A DNA stretch of 64,000 nt from Amycolatopsis marina. Lineage in GTDB: Bacteria; Actinomycetota; Actinomycetes; Mycobacteriales; Pseudonocardiaceae. This document shows positions 18,175 through 27,916 of this stretch, piece after piece. A model generated the notes under the pieces. The model did not search any database. It saw only the letters and a program-made list of their open reading frames with translations, and was not told the origin of the DNA. The stretch covers positions 248,001-312,000 of the forward strand of contig NZ_FOKG01000006.1 in NCBI RefSeq assembly GCF_900111885.1. The letters are read 5' to 3'. The position numbers and the translations under genes were made by a program. Every line of letters begins with the position of its first letter. The stretch's first letter is position 1.

Positions 18175-19428
18175 TCAGCGCTTCCGCTTTCCGGTGGGCT
18201 TCCCGCTCGGCTTGGCACCGCTCCTGCGCTCGCTGGCCTTGGGTGTCCTGTTGGGCACACTCGCCGCCGCCGCGTAGGCCTTCTCCTTGCGCAGTTCGGC
18301 CTCGAGTTGCTCGTCGTCGCCCGCGTCGAAGTCGTCGTCACCGGAGTCGTCCGACCCGTCCCGCTCCGCGGCCTTGCGCGCCGCGTTGGCGCGCCGGGCG
18401 GCGACGCGCTCCGCCTGCTGCCGGACCGCGGGCTCCCGCGTCTTCAGCTCCACCAGCAGCGGCGTGGCCAGCAGGATCGACGACAGCACACCGGCCAGCA
18501 TGCCGGTCAGCTGCACCAGCGCCAGATCCTGCAGCGTGCCGACGCCGAGCAACACGTAGCCGACGACCATCAGGCCGAGCACCGGCAACAGCGCGATGAT
18601 CGAGGTGTTGATGGAGCGCATCAGTGTCTGGTTCAGCGCGAGGTTCGCGGCTTCCGCGTAGGTCCGGCGGGTCAGACCGAGCAGTCCCCTGGTGTTCTCC
18701 TTGACCTTGTCGAACACGACGACGGTGTCGTACAGGGAGAAACCGAGGATCGTCAGCAGACCGATCACGGTCGCCGGGGTCACCTCGAAGCCGATCAGCG
18801 AGTAGACGCCTGCGGTCACCACGATGTCGTGGATGAGCGCGACGAGCGCGGCCACCGCCATCCATCGCTCGAAGTACAGCGCCAGGAAGATCGAGACCAG
18901 CACGAGGAAGACCAGCAGCGCGATGAGGGCCTTCTCGGAGATCTCCTCGCCCCACGACGAACTCACCGCGCTGTCGGAGATCGCTTCCACACTGGGTTGG
19001 CCACTGGACCCGATCGGCTGGAACTGTTCGAACAGCGCCTGCTTGACCTGCGCGACCTCGGCGGCGTCCAGAGTGTTCGACCGGATCTGCACCGCCGCGT
19101 TGTCACCGACGCCGACGGTCTGCGCCTCGGAGGCCGCCTGGCCGAGCGCCTCGCTGAAGGTCTCCTTCGCGTCGTCCTCGGAGATGGGGCCCTGCGCACC
19201 CTGCGCGGGCATCTGGATCTGGGTGCCGCCCTCGAACTCGATGCCGAGGTTGAAGCCCTTGATCCCGATCGACCCGATGCACACCGCGATCAGCAGGCCG
19301 AAAACGATGTACCACCGCTTGCGCACGCCGACGATGTCGAACGCGCCCGTGCCGGTGTACAGGCGATGGCGAATGCTGGTCTTCTGCCCGGTCTTCACGT
19401 CACTCCCGGTGCCGTTCTCCTCAGCCAC
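18175..19428 (-). CDS. secF: Protein-export membrane protein SecF
   Basis: A 417-residue SecF subunit that with SecD uses the proton gradient to complete Sec-dependent export. It has a first helix at about residues 40-58 (WYIVFGLLIAVCIG) followed by FNLGIEFEGGTQI (the conserved GxDFxGG-like motif), a periplasmic-side P1 domain and five C-terminal helices, including the conserved FSLYDTVVVFDKVKEN stretch. A charged C-terminal tail rich in Asp, Arg and Lys is typical of actinobacteria. ATG at 19428 is one base after the secD stop. Confidence 0.97.
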   Translation of the reverse strand: MAEENGTGSDVKTGQKTSIRHRLYTGTGAFDIVGVRKRWYIVFGLLIAVCIGSIGIKGFNLGIEFEGGTQIQMPAQGAQGPISEDDAKETFSEALGQAASEAQTVGVGDNAAVQIRSNTLDAAEVAQVKQALFEQFQPIGSSGQPSVEAISDSAVSSSWGEEISEKALIALLVFLVLVSIFLALYFERWMAVAALVALIHDIVVTAGVYSLIGFEVTPATVIGLLTILGFSLYDTVVVFDKVKENTRGLLGLTRRTYAEAANLALNQTLMRSINTSIIALLPVLGLMVVGYVLLGVGTLQDLALVQLTGMLAGVLSSILLATPLLVELKTREPAVRQQAERVAARRANAARKAAERDGSDDSGDDDFDAGDDEQLEAELRKEKAYAAAASVPNRTPKASERRSGAKPSGKPTGKRKR

Positions 19429-19429
19429 G

Positions 19430-21145
19430 TCACGCCTCCTTCACGGCCGCGCCGACACGGCGGGTCGACCGCTTGCCCGCGCCGATCTGCTGCACGGCGC
19501 CGAGGCCGGACAGCTTCGGACTGGACAGCCGCTTGGACTTCGACACCAGCACCACCAATGGGTGAGTCACCAGGAAGACCACGATCAGGTCCAGCACGGT
19601 GGACATGCCCAGGGTGAACGCGAATCCCTGGACCTCGCCGACCGCGAGTGCGTAGAGCACGGCCGCGGCGAGGAACAGCACCGCGTCGGAGGCGAGGATC
19701 GTGCGCCTGGCCCGGATCCAGCCCCGGGAGACCGCGGACCGGAAGGTTCTGCCCTCCCGCATCTCGTCCTTCAGTCGTTCGAAGTAGACGACGAACGAGT
19801 CGGCGGTGATACCGATCGCGATGATGAATCCGGCGACGCCCGCGAGGTCGAGGGTGAACCCGATCCAGCGTCCCAGCAGCACCAGTACCGAGTAGACGAT
19901 GAGAGCCGACAGCGCGAGCGAGAGCACGGTCAGCACGCCGAGAATCCGGTAGTAGAAGAGGCAGTAGATGAACACCAGCAGGATACCGATGGCGCCTGCG
20001 ATGAGACCGGCCTCGAGCGAGGCGAGGCCCAGCGTCGCGGATACCGTTGTGGCGTCGGAGGAGACGAACGACAGCGGCAGCGAGCCGTACTTCAGCACAT
20101 CCGCCAGCTGCTTCGCCTCGGACTGGGTGAACTGCCCGCTGATCTGGGTGTTGCCGTCGAGAATCGCCACCTGGATGTTCGGCGCGGACACGACCCGGGT
20201 GTCCAGGACGAAGGCGGCCCTTTCCCCGACGTTCTGCGAGGTGAAGTCGGCCCAGAGTTTGGTGCCCTCGTCCTTGAAGGACAGGTTGACGACGTTGCCA
20301 CCGCGCTGCGTGTCGTAGCCCGATGAGGCGTCCTCGACCTGCTCGCCGGGCAGGAAGCTGGGACCCAGCACGTACTTCTCGGTGCCGTCCTCGTTGCAGG
20401 CCACCAGTGGCAGCTTCGGATCATCGTTTCCGCGCAGCGGGTCCTGGCTGGTGCACTGCAGCGCGGCGAGCGCCTCCTGCTGCGCCTGCTGCGCGGCGGC
20501 CGCCGCGGCGGGGTCGTCGGCGTTCTCGGGAACCAGCGCGGAGTTCTGCCGGACCTCCTTGGCCGCCTTGATCTCGTCGGCGGTGGTCTGATCGATGGCC
20601 GGACCGTCGTCCTCGCCCGGCTGCTCCTGCTGTGGCGCCGCGCCAGGCGCACCACCTCCGCCGGTCTGCTCCGGCTGCTGCTCACCACTCGGCGGCGCGC
20701 CGGACTCCTGACCCGCTCCTTCGCCCGCGTTCTCACCCGCGGGCGGCACCGCCTGCGGCGGGGTGGCCGGAACCGCCTGAATCACCTTCCGGAAGTGCAG
20801 CTTCGCCGTCCGGCCCAGGTTCTTCGCCTGGTCACCTTCCTCGCCGGGAACGGTGATGACGACGTTGGTCCCGTCGAGGACCACCTCGGCACCACTGACA
20901 CCGATCCCGTTGACTCGGGTCTCGATGATCTGCCTGGCCTGGTTCAGCGACTCCCTGGACGGCTCCGCGCCGTCCGGTGTCCGTGCGGTCAGGATGACCC
21001 TGGTGCCGCCCTGCAGGTCGATACCCAGCTTGGGTGTCGGCTTGCCACCGCCGGTGAAGAACACCAGTGCGTAGAGCACGATGACGATGAGGACGAAGAA
21101 GGCGAGATAGCGTCCCGGGCGGATCTGCCCGGCCGGAGGTGCCAC
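19430..21145 (-). CDS. secD: Protein translocase subunit SecD
   Basis: A 571-residue SecD subunit. It has an N-terminal helix (about 12-32), GIDLQGGTRVIL, a large extracytoplasmic domain and a C-terminal six-helix bundle region with GITADSFVVYFERLKDEMREG. An insertion of about 60 residues rich in Pro, Gly, Gln and Glu (about 120-185) interrupts the first extracytoplasmic domain, as in other actinobacterial SecD proteins. GTG start at 21145 with GAGGAG about 11 bases upstream. It is separated from yajC by 199 bases that contain a strong hairpin. Confidence 0.97.
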   Translation of the reverse strand: MAPPAGQIRPGRYLAFFVLIVIVLYALVFFTGGGKPTPKLGIDLQGGTRVILTARTPDGAEPSRESLNQARQIIETRVNGIGVSGAEVVLDGTNVVITVPGEEGDQAKNLGRTAKLHFRKVIQAVPATPPQAVPPAGENAGEGAGQESGAPPSGEQQPEQTGGGGAPGAAPQQEQPGEDDGPAIDQTTADEIKAAKEVRQNSALVPENADDPAAAAAAQQAQQEALAALQCTSQDPLRGNDDPKLPLVACNEDGTEKYVLGPSFLPGEQVEDASSGYDTQRGGNVVNLSFKDEGTKLWADFTSQNVGERAAFVLDTRVVSAPNIQVAILDGNTQISGQFTQSEAKQLADVLKYGSLPLSFVSSDATTVSATLGLASLEAGLIAGAIGILLVFIYCLFYYRILGVLTVLSLALSALIVYSVLVLLGRWIGFTLDLAGVAGFIIAIGITADSFVVYFERLKDEMREGRTFRSAVSRGWIRARRTILASDAVLFLAAAVLYALAVGEVQGFAFTLGMSTVLDLIVVFLVTHPLVVLVSKSKRLSSPKLSGLGAVQQIGAGKRSTRRVGAAVKEA

Positions 21146-21230
21146 GGTCGGTCGTTCTCCTCGAACTGGATCTTCAGCTGATGGGGCGGTGCGCCGGTGC
21201 CCGTCGCGCCCTCATGAGACCGCCGACACA

Positions 21231-21264
21231 CACGCAGCACCGAGACAGTACTCGGTGCTGCGTG
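21231..21264 (-). terminator. Long perfect hairpin between yajC and secD
   Basis: Two 14-base perfectly complementary arms (21231-21244, CACGCAGCACCGAG, and 21251-21264) enclose a six-base loop. There is no T-run after the stem on the minus strand. Inside the yajC-secD gap it could be a U-less terminator, a processing or attenuation structure, or an end of the ruv-yajC transcript; it lies 87 bases upstream of the secD start. Confidence 0.65.
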
Positions 21265-21344
21265 AACGCGGCGTTGGGCCCGGTAGGCGCCCAGGGCGGG
21301 CGGCCACGACCACGGAGCACGCTGTGTGCACCCGTGAGCGGTGC

Positions 21345-21758
21345 CTACTTCTTGCCGTGCTCCAACGGGGGCGCGACCTGCGCACCCTCCTTGGACCGCT
21401 CGCTGTCGGTCTCGGAGTCCGACTCGGTCGCGTCGGCGGCGGTCAGCTCGGCAGCGTCGCCGTCCTCGCTCTCGTCGTCCACGTCACTCTCGACGACCGG
21501 CTCGATCTTCTCGCGCACCGCCTGGCGCAGCCACGTGGTGACGACGCCCTCGGCGATCTCAAGATCGATCGTCGTCTCGTCACTGGCATCGGCGACCGTG
21601 GCGTACATGCCCGAGGTGGTCATCACGCGGTCACCGTCGTTCAAGCTGCTCTGCAGCTCCTGCTGCTGCTGCATCGCCCTCTTCTGCTTGCGAGTGCCCA
21701 TGATCAGCGGCACCGCGACGACCAGCATCAGCAGCAGCGGCAGGAAAAGGCCTTCCAT
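21345..21758 (-). CDS. yajC: Preprotein translocase subunit YajC
   Basis: A 137-residue small membrane protein that associates with SecDF. It has a single N-terminal membrane helix (residues 4-20, LFLPLLLMLVVAVPLIM), the conserved basic stretch GTRKQKRAMQQQQELQSSL, and DGDRVMTTSGMYATV. The C-terminal tail is very acidic and Ser/Asp-rich, as usual in actinobacteria. ATG at 21758 has GGAG 4 bases upstream; the open frame extends 49 codons further upstream without conserved sequence. It lies 165 bases downstream of ruvB. Confidence 0.93.
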   Translation of the reverse strand: MEGLFLPLLLMLVVAVPLIMGTRKQKRAMQQQQELQSSLNDGDRVMTTSGMYATVADASDETTIDLEIAEGVVTTWLRQAVREKIEPVVESDVDDESEDGDAAELTAADATESDSETDSERSKEGAQVAPPLEHGKK

Positions 21759-21923
21759 AATTCTCCATTCGACGGACGCCGCGTTGCCTCGCCTCACGCC
21801 CGGTTTGTGTGGATGTGCTCTATCGAGTGTGCCAGGTGCCACTGAGAAAGCCAGCACCGGTGCTGCAGTGTGGCGCACGACGTGGTAATCCCGCCGTCCG
21901 ATCACACCACGGGACCGGAACCC

Positions 21924-23033
21924 TCAGTCGAAAAGGCTCGGTCCGAGTTGTTCGGCCCGCCCCAGGTCAGCCACACCGCCAGCGGGCGGCGTGAGCCCGA
22001 GATGCTCCCACGCGGACACGGTGGCTACCCGACCGCGGGGCGTGCGGGCGAGCATACCGGCGCGGACCAGGTACGGCTCGCACACCTCCTCGACGGTCGT
22101 GGTCTCCTCCCCCACCGCGACGGCGAGGGTGGACACGCCGACGGGGCCGCCTCCGAAGGAACGCACCAGTGCTGTGAGGACCGCCCGGTCCAGCCGGTCG
22201 AGGCCGAGCTCGTCGACGTCGTACACCTCGAGCGCGGCCCGGACCACGGTCCTGGTCGCGACGCCGTCCGCACGCACCTGCGCGTAGTCCCGCACCCGCC
22301 GCAGCAGGCGGTTGGCGATCCGCGGGGTCCCCCGCGACCTGCGCGCGATCTCCACCGCGCCCTCGTCCTCGATCCGGATGCCGAGCAGGCTCGCGGCGCG
22401 ACGCACCACGAGTTCCAGTTCCTCGGCCGTGTAGAACTCCATCTGACCGGTGAAGCCGAACCGGTCCCGCAGCGGCCCGGTCAGCGCGCCGGACCTGGTG
22501 GTGGCGCCGACCAGGGTGAACGGCGCGATCTCCAGCGGGATGCTCGTCGCGCCTGGCCCCTTGCCCACCACGACGTCGACGCGGAAGTCCTCCATCGCCA
22601 GGTACAGCATCTCCTCGGCGGGCCGGGCGATGCGATGGATCTCGTCGATGAAGAGCACGTCACCCTCGACGAGGTTGGACAGCATCGCCGCGAGGTCCCC
22701 GGCGCGTTCCAGCGCGGGCCCCGAGGTGATCCGGATGGCGGCGTCCAGTTCCGCGGCGATGATCATCGCGAGGCTGGTCTTGCCGAGCCCCGGCGGCCCG
22801 GACAGCAGCACGTGGTCCGGCGGCACCCCGCGCATCCTGGCGCTCTCCAGTACCAGTTCGAGCTGCTCGCGGACCCTGGGCTGGCCGACGAACTCACCCA
22901 GCTTGCGGGGGCGCAGGGTGGTCTCGACCTCACGGTCGCCGGTCTGCGGCAGCGCCGAGAGGGCCTCCTCGGCCCGCGCGTCCTCGGACGCGAACTCGGC
23001 CGGTTCGAACTCGGTCATCGGCTCATCGTGCAC
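21924..23033 (-). CDS. ruvB: Holliday junction branch-migration helicase RuvB
   Basis: A 369-residue AAA+ ATPase that drives branch migration with RuvA. Walker A is GPPGLGKT (79-86), Walker B is LFIDEIHR, and sensor 1 is VGATTRSG. The C-terminal winged-helix DNA-binding domain includes TPRGRVAT. The N-terminal ~30 residues are an acidic extension. Start GTG at 23033, 9 bases after the ruvA stop, with GAGG upstream; ATG at 23018 is an alternative. Third gene of the ruvC-ruvA-ruvB operon. Confidence 0.97.
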   Translation of the reverse strand: MHDEPMTEFEPAEFASEDARAEEALSALPQTGDREVETTLRPRKLGEFVGQPRVREQLELVLESARMRGVPPDHVLLSGPPGLGKTSLAMIIAAELDAAIRITSGPALERAGDLAAMLSNLVEGDVLFIDEIHRIARPAEEMLYLAMEDFRVDVVVGKGPGATSIPLEIAPFTLVGATTRSGALTGPLRDRFGFTGQMEFYTAEELELVVRRAASLLGIRIEDEGAVEIARRSRGTPRIANRLLRRVRDYAQVRADGVATRTVVRAALEVYDVDELGLDRLDRAVLTALVRSFGGGPVGVSTLAVAVGEETTTVEEVCEPYLVRAGMLARTPRGRVATVSAWEHLGLTPPAGGVADLGRAEQLGPSLFD

Positions 23034-23042
23034 GCCGCGACC

Positions 23043-23654
23043 TCATCGCTTGCGCCCGAGGGTGGTGAGCGCGGCGCGCAGCACGGTGGACGTCGTGCCG
23101 TCCGCGTGCTCGGCGAGCACCCCCTCCACGGCCTGTTCGGCCTGTTTCGCCGGGAATCCGAGCCCGAGCAGGGCCTCCACCACCTCGGTACGCACGGCGG
23201 TGGCGCCGGTGCCGGAGCCGGTGGCACCCGCATCCGGGGTGTCCGCCCCACCCACCGCGTTGACCTTGTCCCGCAGTTCCAGGGTCAGCCGCTCGGCGCC
23301 CTTGCGCCCGATTCCCGGAACCTGGGTGAGCACGGTGATGTTGCCCTCGGCGAGGGCGCTGCGGAGTTTGTCCGGATCGAGCACCGCCAGCGCGGCGAGC
23401 GCGATGCGGGGGCCGATCCCGGACACGGTCTGCAGGAGACCGAACAGCTCTCTGGCCTCGGCGTCGGCGAAGCCGAACAGCGTCAGTGAGTCCTCCCGGA
23501 CCACGAGCGCGGTGTGCAGCCGGGTCTGCTCGCCGCGGCGCAGGGTCGCCAGCGTGGCGGGAGTGGCCTGAACCGCCATTCCCACGCCGCCGACCTCGAC
23601 CACCACGTGGTCCAGCCCCACGGAGAGCACCTCGCCCCGTACCGAGGAGATCAT
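23043..23654 (-). CDS. ruvA: Holliday junction DNA-binding subunit RuvA
   Basis: A 203-residue junction-binding protein. It has an N-terminal OB-fold ([20 protein letters not shown]), two helix-hairpin-helix motifs ([14 protein letters not shown] and [16 protein letters not shown]) and a C-terminal UBA-like domain ([20 protein letters not shown]) that contacts RuvB, joined by a Gly/Ala/Thr-rich linker. ATG at 23654 overlaps the ruvC stop as ATGA, giving translational coupling. Confidence 0.97.
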   Translation of the reverse strand: MISSVRGEVLSVGLDHVVVEVGGVGMAVQATPATLATLRRGEQTRLHTALVVREDSLTLFGFADAEARELFGLLQTVSGIGPRIALAALAVLDPDKLRSALAEGNITVLTQVPGIGRKGAERLTLELRDKVNAVGGADTPDAGATGSGTGATAVRTEVVEALLGLGFPAKQAEQAVEGVLAEHADGTTSTVLRAALTTLGRKR

Positions 23655-24253
23655 CGTGTCGTTCCCGTCCTCTTGGTTGTCGTGTTCGCCCTGCCTGCCC
23701 GCGCCGCCGCGGCCAGTCTGGCCTTGTGCTTGCGCGCGATCTCGGCGGACCGTGCCTCGGCCTCGGCGATGCGCGCGCGCATCGGCTCCCGCCACAGGTG
23801 GCAGATGGCCAGCGCGAGCGCGTCGGCCGCGTCGGCGGGGGTGGGCGCCTGCGCGAGCTTGAGCAGCCGGGTCACCATGATCGTGACCTGAGCCTTGTCC
23901 GCACGCCCCGATCCGGTCACCGCGGCCTTGACCTCACTGGGGGTGTGGAAGACGACCGGAAGACCGCGGCGCGCGGCGGCGAGCGCCACGATGCCGCCGG
24001 TCTGCGCGGTGCCCATCACGGTGCGCACGTTGTGCTGGCTGAACACCCGCTCGACGGCGACGGCCTGCGGCCGGTACGTGTCGAGCCAGTGCTCCACGGC
24101 CTCGGAAATGCGCAGGAGCCGTATCGCCAGATCCGCATCGGCAGGGGTGCGGACGACGTCGACGGCGACACAGGCGACCGAGCGCCCGGTGCCGCCGTCG
24201 ACCACGCCGAGTCCGCACCGCGTGAGCCCCGGATCGACGCCGAGCACGCGCAC
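23651..24253 (-). CDS. ruvC: Holliday junction resolvase RuvC
   Basis: A 200-residue RNase H-fold endonuclease that cuts Holliday junctions. The four acidic catalytic residues are present: D7 (VLGVDPGL), E68 ([12 protein letters not shown]), D141 and D144 ([13 protein letters not shown]). A basic C-terminal tail ([20 protein letters not shown]) extends past the core. GTG start at 24253. First gene of the ruvCAB operon; its promoter should be in the 236 bases up to the DUF4262-like gene. Confidence 0.96.
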   Translation of the reverse strand: MRVLGVDPGLTRCGLGVVDGGTGRSVACVAVDVVRTPADADLAIRLLRISEAVEHWLDTYRPQAVAVERVFSQHNVRTVMGTAQTGGIVALAAARRGLPVVFHTPSEVKAAVTGSGRADKAQVTIMVTRLLKLAQAPTPADAADALALAICHLWREPMRARIAEAEARSAEIARKHKARLAAAARAGRANTTTKRTGTTR

Positions 24254-24360
24254 CTGACCACCTCTATCGCCGCAACAGTCGGACCGACCCCGAACACCAG
24301 TTCGAGGTCGGAGCCTACCGGCGTCGGATCACCACGGCGTTCAGGACTCGCCGGGAGGCC

Positions 24361-24376
24361 ACTTTTCCGGGAAAGT
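24361..24376. repeat. Intergenic palindrome, near copy of the 34.4-kb element
   Basis: ACTTTTCCGGGAAAGT differs at one base from the core of the palindromes at 34431-34527 (ACTTTCCCGGGAAAGT) and is also followed by GCGA. It lies upstream of ruvC and downstream of the DUF4262-like gene. Confidence 0.7.
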
Positions 24377-24434
24377 GCGATTCCAAGGATGGAACCTCTG
24401 CAGTACCCCGACCCCGTCGCCAATCACCCCCATT

Positions 24435-24456
24435 CGCACCTTCCCGCGAAACTGCG
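24435..24456. repeat. Degenerate copy of the same palindrome
   Basis: A 22-base stretch with three differences from the element at 34431-34527, all in the ACTTTCCCGGGAAAGT core. Its symmetry is partly lost, so it may be a decayed copy. Confidence 0.45.
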
Positions 24457-24489
24457 GGACACAGCCGAAGCAAGGTCCGATATGGAGGG

Positions 24490-25014
24490 TCAGGGGCCGT
24501 CGACTCCCGGGGTCCAGCTCTCCGGCCGGCCACTGACGGTGAGAACCGGCTGCCATTCGGCGAAACCATCCGGGGCGTCGGCGGCCCACGGCCAGTGCCC
24601 GTCCGGGGTGGCGACGATGATCTGCAGCGCGGGAAAGTCGCCATCCGGGTACACGAGGAAGGCGCTGCCGAAGAACTCCGGGTAGTGCCCCTTGGCGACC
24701 CATTCGAAGGTCAGCGGAACACCTTCGAAGAAGTCCTCGTAGAGCTTGCCGCACTCGAACCGTTCACCGGCCGCCGCACGGTCGACATAGGCGTCGAGCA
24801 ACACCGGCGCGATATGGTCGGGCAGCCCGACCACGACCGCCTCGGGCACCTCGTGCAACGCCCACGCGCACACGGTGAAGCTGTACCCGGACCCGTTCTC
24901 GTCCCGGGGAACCGAGATGACGGCGTTTCCCCGCTGTTCGCCCTGGGCGACGATCCACTCGCGGAGTTCTTCTTCACTGAGGGCAGGAGCGGCTTCCGTC
25001 GTCACGGCGGACAT
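24490..25014 (-). CDS. DUF4262-like protein
   Basis: A 174-residue protein resembling the DUF4262 family, whose function is not known. Recognisable stretches are SYTVCAWALHE-like YSFTVCAWALHEVPEAVVVG, FEWVAKGHYPEFFGSAFLVY and a C-terminal FPALQIIVATPDGHWPW. No signal peptide or membrane segment is seen. ATG at 25014 is preferred; the frame is open further upstream without conserved sequence. It sits between yebC and ruvC, two genes that are adjacent in most actinobacteria, so it appears to be an insertion into the conserved block. Confidence 0.75.
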   Translation of the reverse strand: MSAVTTEAAPALSEEELREWIVAQGEQRGNAVISVPRDENGSGYSFTVCAWALHEVPEAVVVGLPDHIAPVLLDAYVDRAAAGERFECGKLYEDFFEGVPLTFEWVAKGHYPEFFGSAFLVYPDGDFPALQIIVATPDGHWPWAADAPDGFAEWQPVLTVSGRPESWTPGVDGP

Positions 25015-25134
25015 TGTGCCGTATCGAACCGGATACGCCCAGTGCCCACGCCGGTTTTCGCTCGAAACTCGGCTGGTAGGCACCGGAAAGTCGTCCCTGG
25101 CAAGCAAAACTCCCGGCGCGCGCACCGCCCGAAC

Positions 25135-25884
25135 TCAGCCGACCTCGGCCAGCACCTCGTCGGACACGTCGAAGTTCGCGTAGACGTTCTGCACGTCGTC
25201 GCAGTCCTCGAGCGCGTCGATCAGCTTGAAGACCTTCTTGGCGCCCTCGGCGTCCAACGGCACGTTGACCGAGGGAAGGAAGCTGGCATCGGCGGACTCG
25301 TAGTCGTAGCCCGCCTCCTGCAGCGCGGTCCGCACGTCCACCAGGTCGGTCGCCTCGGAGACGATCTCGAAGCTCTCCCCGAGGTCGTTCACCTCCTCGG
25401 CGCCCGCGTCGAGCACGGCCAGCAGCACGTCGTCCTCGGCGAGGTCGTTCTTCGGCATGATGACCACGCCCTTGCGGTTGAACAGGTACGCCACCGAGCC
25501 GGGGTCGGCCAGTGAGCCGTTGTTCCGGGTCAGCGCGGTCCTGACCTCGCTGGCCGCACGGTTCTTGTTGTCGGTCAGACACTCGATCAGCACGGCGACG
25601 CCGTTCGGGCCGTAGCCCTCGTACGTGATGTTCTGCCAGTCGGCGCCGCCGGCTTCCTCACCGGCGCCGCGCTTGCGCGCCCGCTCGATGTTGTCCTGCG
25701 GCACCGAGTTCCGCTTCGCCTTCTGGATCGCGTCGAAGAGCGTGGGGTTGCCCTCCGGATCCCCACCACCGGTTCGCGCGGCAACCTCGATGTTCTTGAT
25801 CAGCCTCGCGAACAGCTTGCCCCGCTTGGCATCGATGGCGGCCTTCTTGTGCTTCGTGGTCGCCCACTTGGAGTGGCCGCTCAT
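25135..25884 (-). CDS. yebC: YebC/PmpR-family (TACO1) regulatory protein
   Basis: A 249-residue YebC-family protein. The N-terminal [20 protein letters not shown] is near-invariant, followed by [20 protein letters not shown] and an acidic C-terminal half. Members act as DNA-binding regulators or as translation factors that relieve stalling at proline-rich stretches; the sequence alone does not decide between these. ATG at 25884 directly after GGAGGAG. It is 60 bases downstream of pdxT on the same strand. Confidence 0.95.
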   Translation of the reverse strand: MSGHSKWATTKHKKAAIDAKRGKLFARLIKNIEVAARTGGGDPEGNPTLFDAIQKAKRNSVPQDNIERARKRGAGEEAGGADWQNITYEGYGPNGVAVLIECLTDNKNRAASEVRTALTRNNGSLADPGSVAYLFNRKGVVIMPKNDLAEDDVLLAVLDAGAEEVNDLGESFEIVSEATDLVDVRTALQEAGYDYESADASFLPSVNVPLDAEGAKKVFKLIDALEDCDDVQNVYANFDVSDEVLAEVG

Positions 25885-25944
25885 CTCTCCTCCATCTCGT
25901 CGATGCGTCCGGCCGGGACATGCTCGCCCCCTGGCCCGACAGTC

Positions 25945-26565
25945 TTACGCGTCCCGCACCATGCGCACGAACAACCGGTGCACCCGCTCGTCGCCGGTGA
26001 TCTCCGGATGGAAGGCGGTGGCGAGCACCGCCTCCTGTCGTACCGCGACGATCCTAGCGGCCGCGTCCCCCGCGCCCGCCGTGTCCGGCACCCGGGCAAG
26101 CACCTCGACCCCGTCGCCGGTCTTCTCCACCCAGGGGGCGCGGATGAAAACCGCGTGCAACGGGCCGCCGTCGATGCCGTCGAACTCGAGGTCACCCTCG
26201 AAGGAATCCACCTGCCTGCCGAACGCGTTACGCCGGACGACTACGTCCAACCCGTCGAGCTGGCGCTGATCCGGCCGGCCGTCCAGCGCCTGTTTGGCGA
26301 GCAGGATCATCCCCGCGCACGAGCCGAAGGTCGGCATGCCCTGCCCGATCCGCTCGCGCAGGGGCTCGAGCAACTCGAACGACTCGAGCAGCCGGGACAT
26401 CGTGGTCGACTCGCCGCCCGGCAGCACCAAACCATCCACTTCGGACAGTTCGGTCGAGCGGCGGACCGGGAGCACCCTGGCTCCGGCCTGCTCCAGCATG
26501 GCGGCGTGCTCCCGCACGTCGCCCTGCAGGGCGAGCACGCCGATCAACGGCTGCGCCTGGGACAC
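25945..26565 (-). CDS. pdxT: Pyridoxal 5'-phosphate synthase glutaminase subunit PdxT
   Basis: A 206-residue class I glutamine amidotransferase that feeds ammonia to PdxS. The oxyanion strand is GGEST (50-54), the nucleophile is C83 in [12 protein letters not shown], and the other triad residues are H186 and E188 in AFHPE. GTG start at 26565 after AGGTGG; upstream codons are not conserved. The partner pdxS lies about 3.5 kb upstream, separated by the amino-acid transport and PLP-enzyme genes, whereas many actinobacteria keep the two nearly adjacent. Confidence 0.96.
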   Translation of the reverse strand: MSQAQPLIGVLALQGDVREHAAMLEQAGARVLPVRRSTELSEVDGLVLPGGESTTMSRLLESFELLEPLRERIGQGMPTFGSCAGMILLAKQALDGRPDQRQLDGLDVVVRRNAFGRQVDSFEGDLEFDGIDGGPLHAVFIRAPWVEKTGDGVEVLARVPDTAGAGDAAARIVAVRQEAVLATAFHPEITGDERVHRLFVRMVRDA

Positions 26566-26646
26566 CTTGCCACCTGCCTTCTCAAAGATCGCGCAGGTCA
26601 AGCATACCGAGCAGGTGCCCGGCACCACGGACGCGGGGCGCTCGCG

Positions 26647-27819
26647 TCACGCGGCTCGCAGTGCCTGGTCGAGGTCACTCCACAGGTCGTCGACGTCCTC
26701 GAGGCCCGCGGAGAGCCGCAGGAGCGACTCGGGCACCCCGCTCGCCTCCCTGGCCTCCGCGCCGACCAGCCGGTGGGTCAGCGCGGCGGGATGCTCGATC
26801 AGCGTGTCCACCGAGCCGAGGCTCACCGCGGGCGTGATCAGCCCGAGCTTGCCCACCACGGCGTGCGGATCCCCGGCGGGCTCGAAGGCCAGCATCGCCC
26901 CGGTGCCGCGCATCTGCGGGCCGAGCACACCGGCGCCCTCGGCGCCACCGAGCCCGGGGTAGCGGACCCGCAGAACGGCGGGGTGACCTTCGAGGCGGGC
27001 GGCCAGTTCCGCCGCGGTGCGCTGCGCGGCCTCGACCCGCAGTGGCAGGGTCGCGAGCCCACGGTGCAGCAGGTATCCGCCGAGCGGGTGCAGGACGGCT
27101 CCGGTGAGAATGCGTACCTGACGCAACGGCGCGGCGAGCCGCGCGGCGCAGGCCACCACGCCGCCGAGCACGTCGCCGTGCCCGCCCAGGTACTTGGTGC
27201 CCGAGTGCAACACGTACGCGGCGCCCTGCGCGGCGGGATTCTGCAGCACAGGGGTGGCGAAGGTGTTGTCCACCAGCACCGGCACGTCGCCGGCCTGCCG
27301 GACGACCTCGGCGATGTCGACGAGTTCCAGGTTCGGGTTGGCCGGGGTCTCCAGCACGACCAGTCCGGTGTCGGGGCGGACGGCGGAGGCGACCTCGTCC
27401 GCGTTCACGTAACTGGTCTCGGTGCCGAGCAGCCCGGTGACCAGCAGGTGGTCCGTGCCACCGTAGAGCGGCCGCACGGCGACGACGTGCCGCTTGCCCG
27501 CCATCAGGCAGGCGGCCTGCACGACCGCGGTGACGGCGGCCATGCCACTGGCGAACGCGACGGACTCGTCAGTGCCTTCGAGCTCGGCCAGCGCTCGTTC
27601 GAAGCGGGCCACGGTCGGGTTGTGCAGGCGGGCGTACACCGGGGACGCGGCGTCTGCCGCGCCCTCCGCCCACGCCCCGAGAGCCTCACCGCCGAGTGCG
27701 TGGTCCGGGATCGGGTACGTGGTGGACAGGTCGATCGGCGGTGCGTGCACGCCGAGGTCGCCCAGGTCCTGCCTGCCGCCGTGCACCGCGCGCGTCCGCA
27801 TGCCGTCCAGACTGCTCAC
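26647..27819 (-). CDS. Trans-sulfuration-family PLP enzyme (cystathionine gamma-lyase/synthase type)
   Basis: A 390-residue fold-type I PLP enzyme of the Cys/Met-metabolism family. It has YARLHNPTVARFERALAELE, the PLP-phosphate region FASGMAAVTAVVQA, and the lysine-bearing LHSGTKYLGGHGDVLGG. The C-terminal LRLSAGLEDVDDLWSDL is the standard family end. Gamma-lyase, gamma-synthase and methionine gamma-lyase activities cannot be separated by eye; the divergent Lrp regulator favours a catabolic role. GTG at 27819 has a strong AAGGAGG box 6 bases upstream. An inverted repeat (27828-27849) overlaps that box. Confidence 0.88.
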   Translation of the reverse strand: MSSLDGMRTRAVHGGRQDLGDLGVHAPPIDLSTTYPIPDHALGGEALGAWAEGAADAASPVYARLHNPTVARFERALAELEGTDESVAFASGMAAVTAVVQAACLMAGKRHVVAVRPLYGGTDHLLVTGLLGTETSYVNADEVASAVRPDTGLVVLETPANPNLELVDIAEVVRQAGDVPVLVDNTFATPVLQNPAAQGAAYVLHSGTKYLGGHGDVLGGVVACAARLAAPLRQVRILTGAVLHPLGGYLLHRGLATLPLRVEAAQRTAAELAARLEGHPAVLRVRYPGLGGAEGAGVLGPQMRGTGAMLAFEPAGDPHAVVGKLGLITPAVSLGSVDTLIEHPAALTHRLVGAEAREASGVPESLLRLSAGLEDVDDLWSDLDQALRAA

Positions 27820-27827
27820 CGCTAACC

Positions 27828-27849
27828 TCCTTGTTCGACGGAACAAGGA
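27828..27849. promoter_or_regulatory. Candidate Lrp/AsnC operator
   Basis: Inverted repeat with nine-base arms (TCCTTGTTC and GAACAAGGA) around GACG, in the divergent region between the PLP enzyme and the Lrp-type gene. It overlaps the ribosome binding site of the PLP gene. A further GTTC/GAAC-type half-site pair lies near 27892-27925. Confidence 0.6.
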
Positions 27850-27916
27850 AATCCTGCACTGAACACGGCGAATTCTCACCGGCGCCGCACTATGTTCGGA
27901 GATTGGGGAAAGAACG

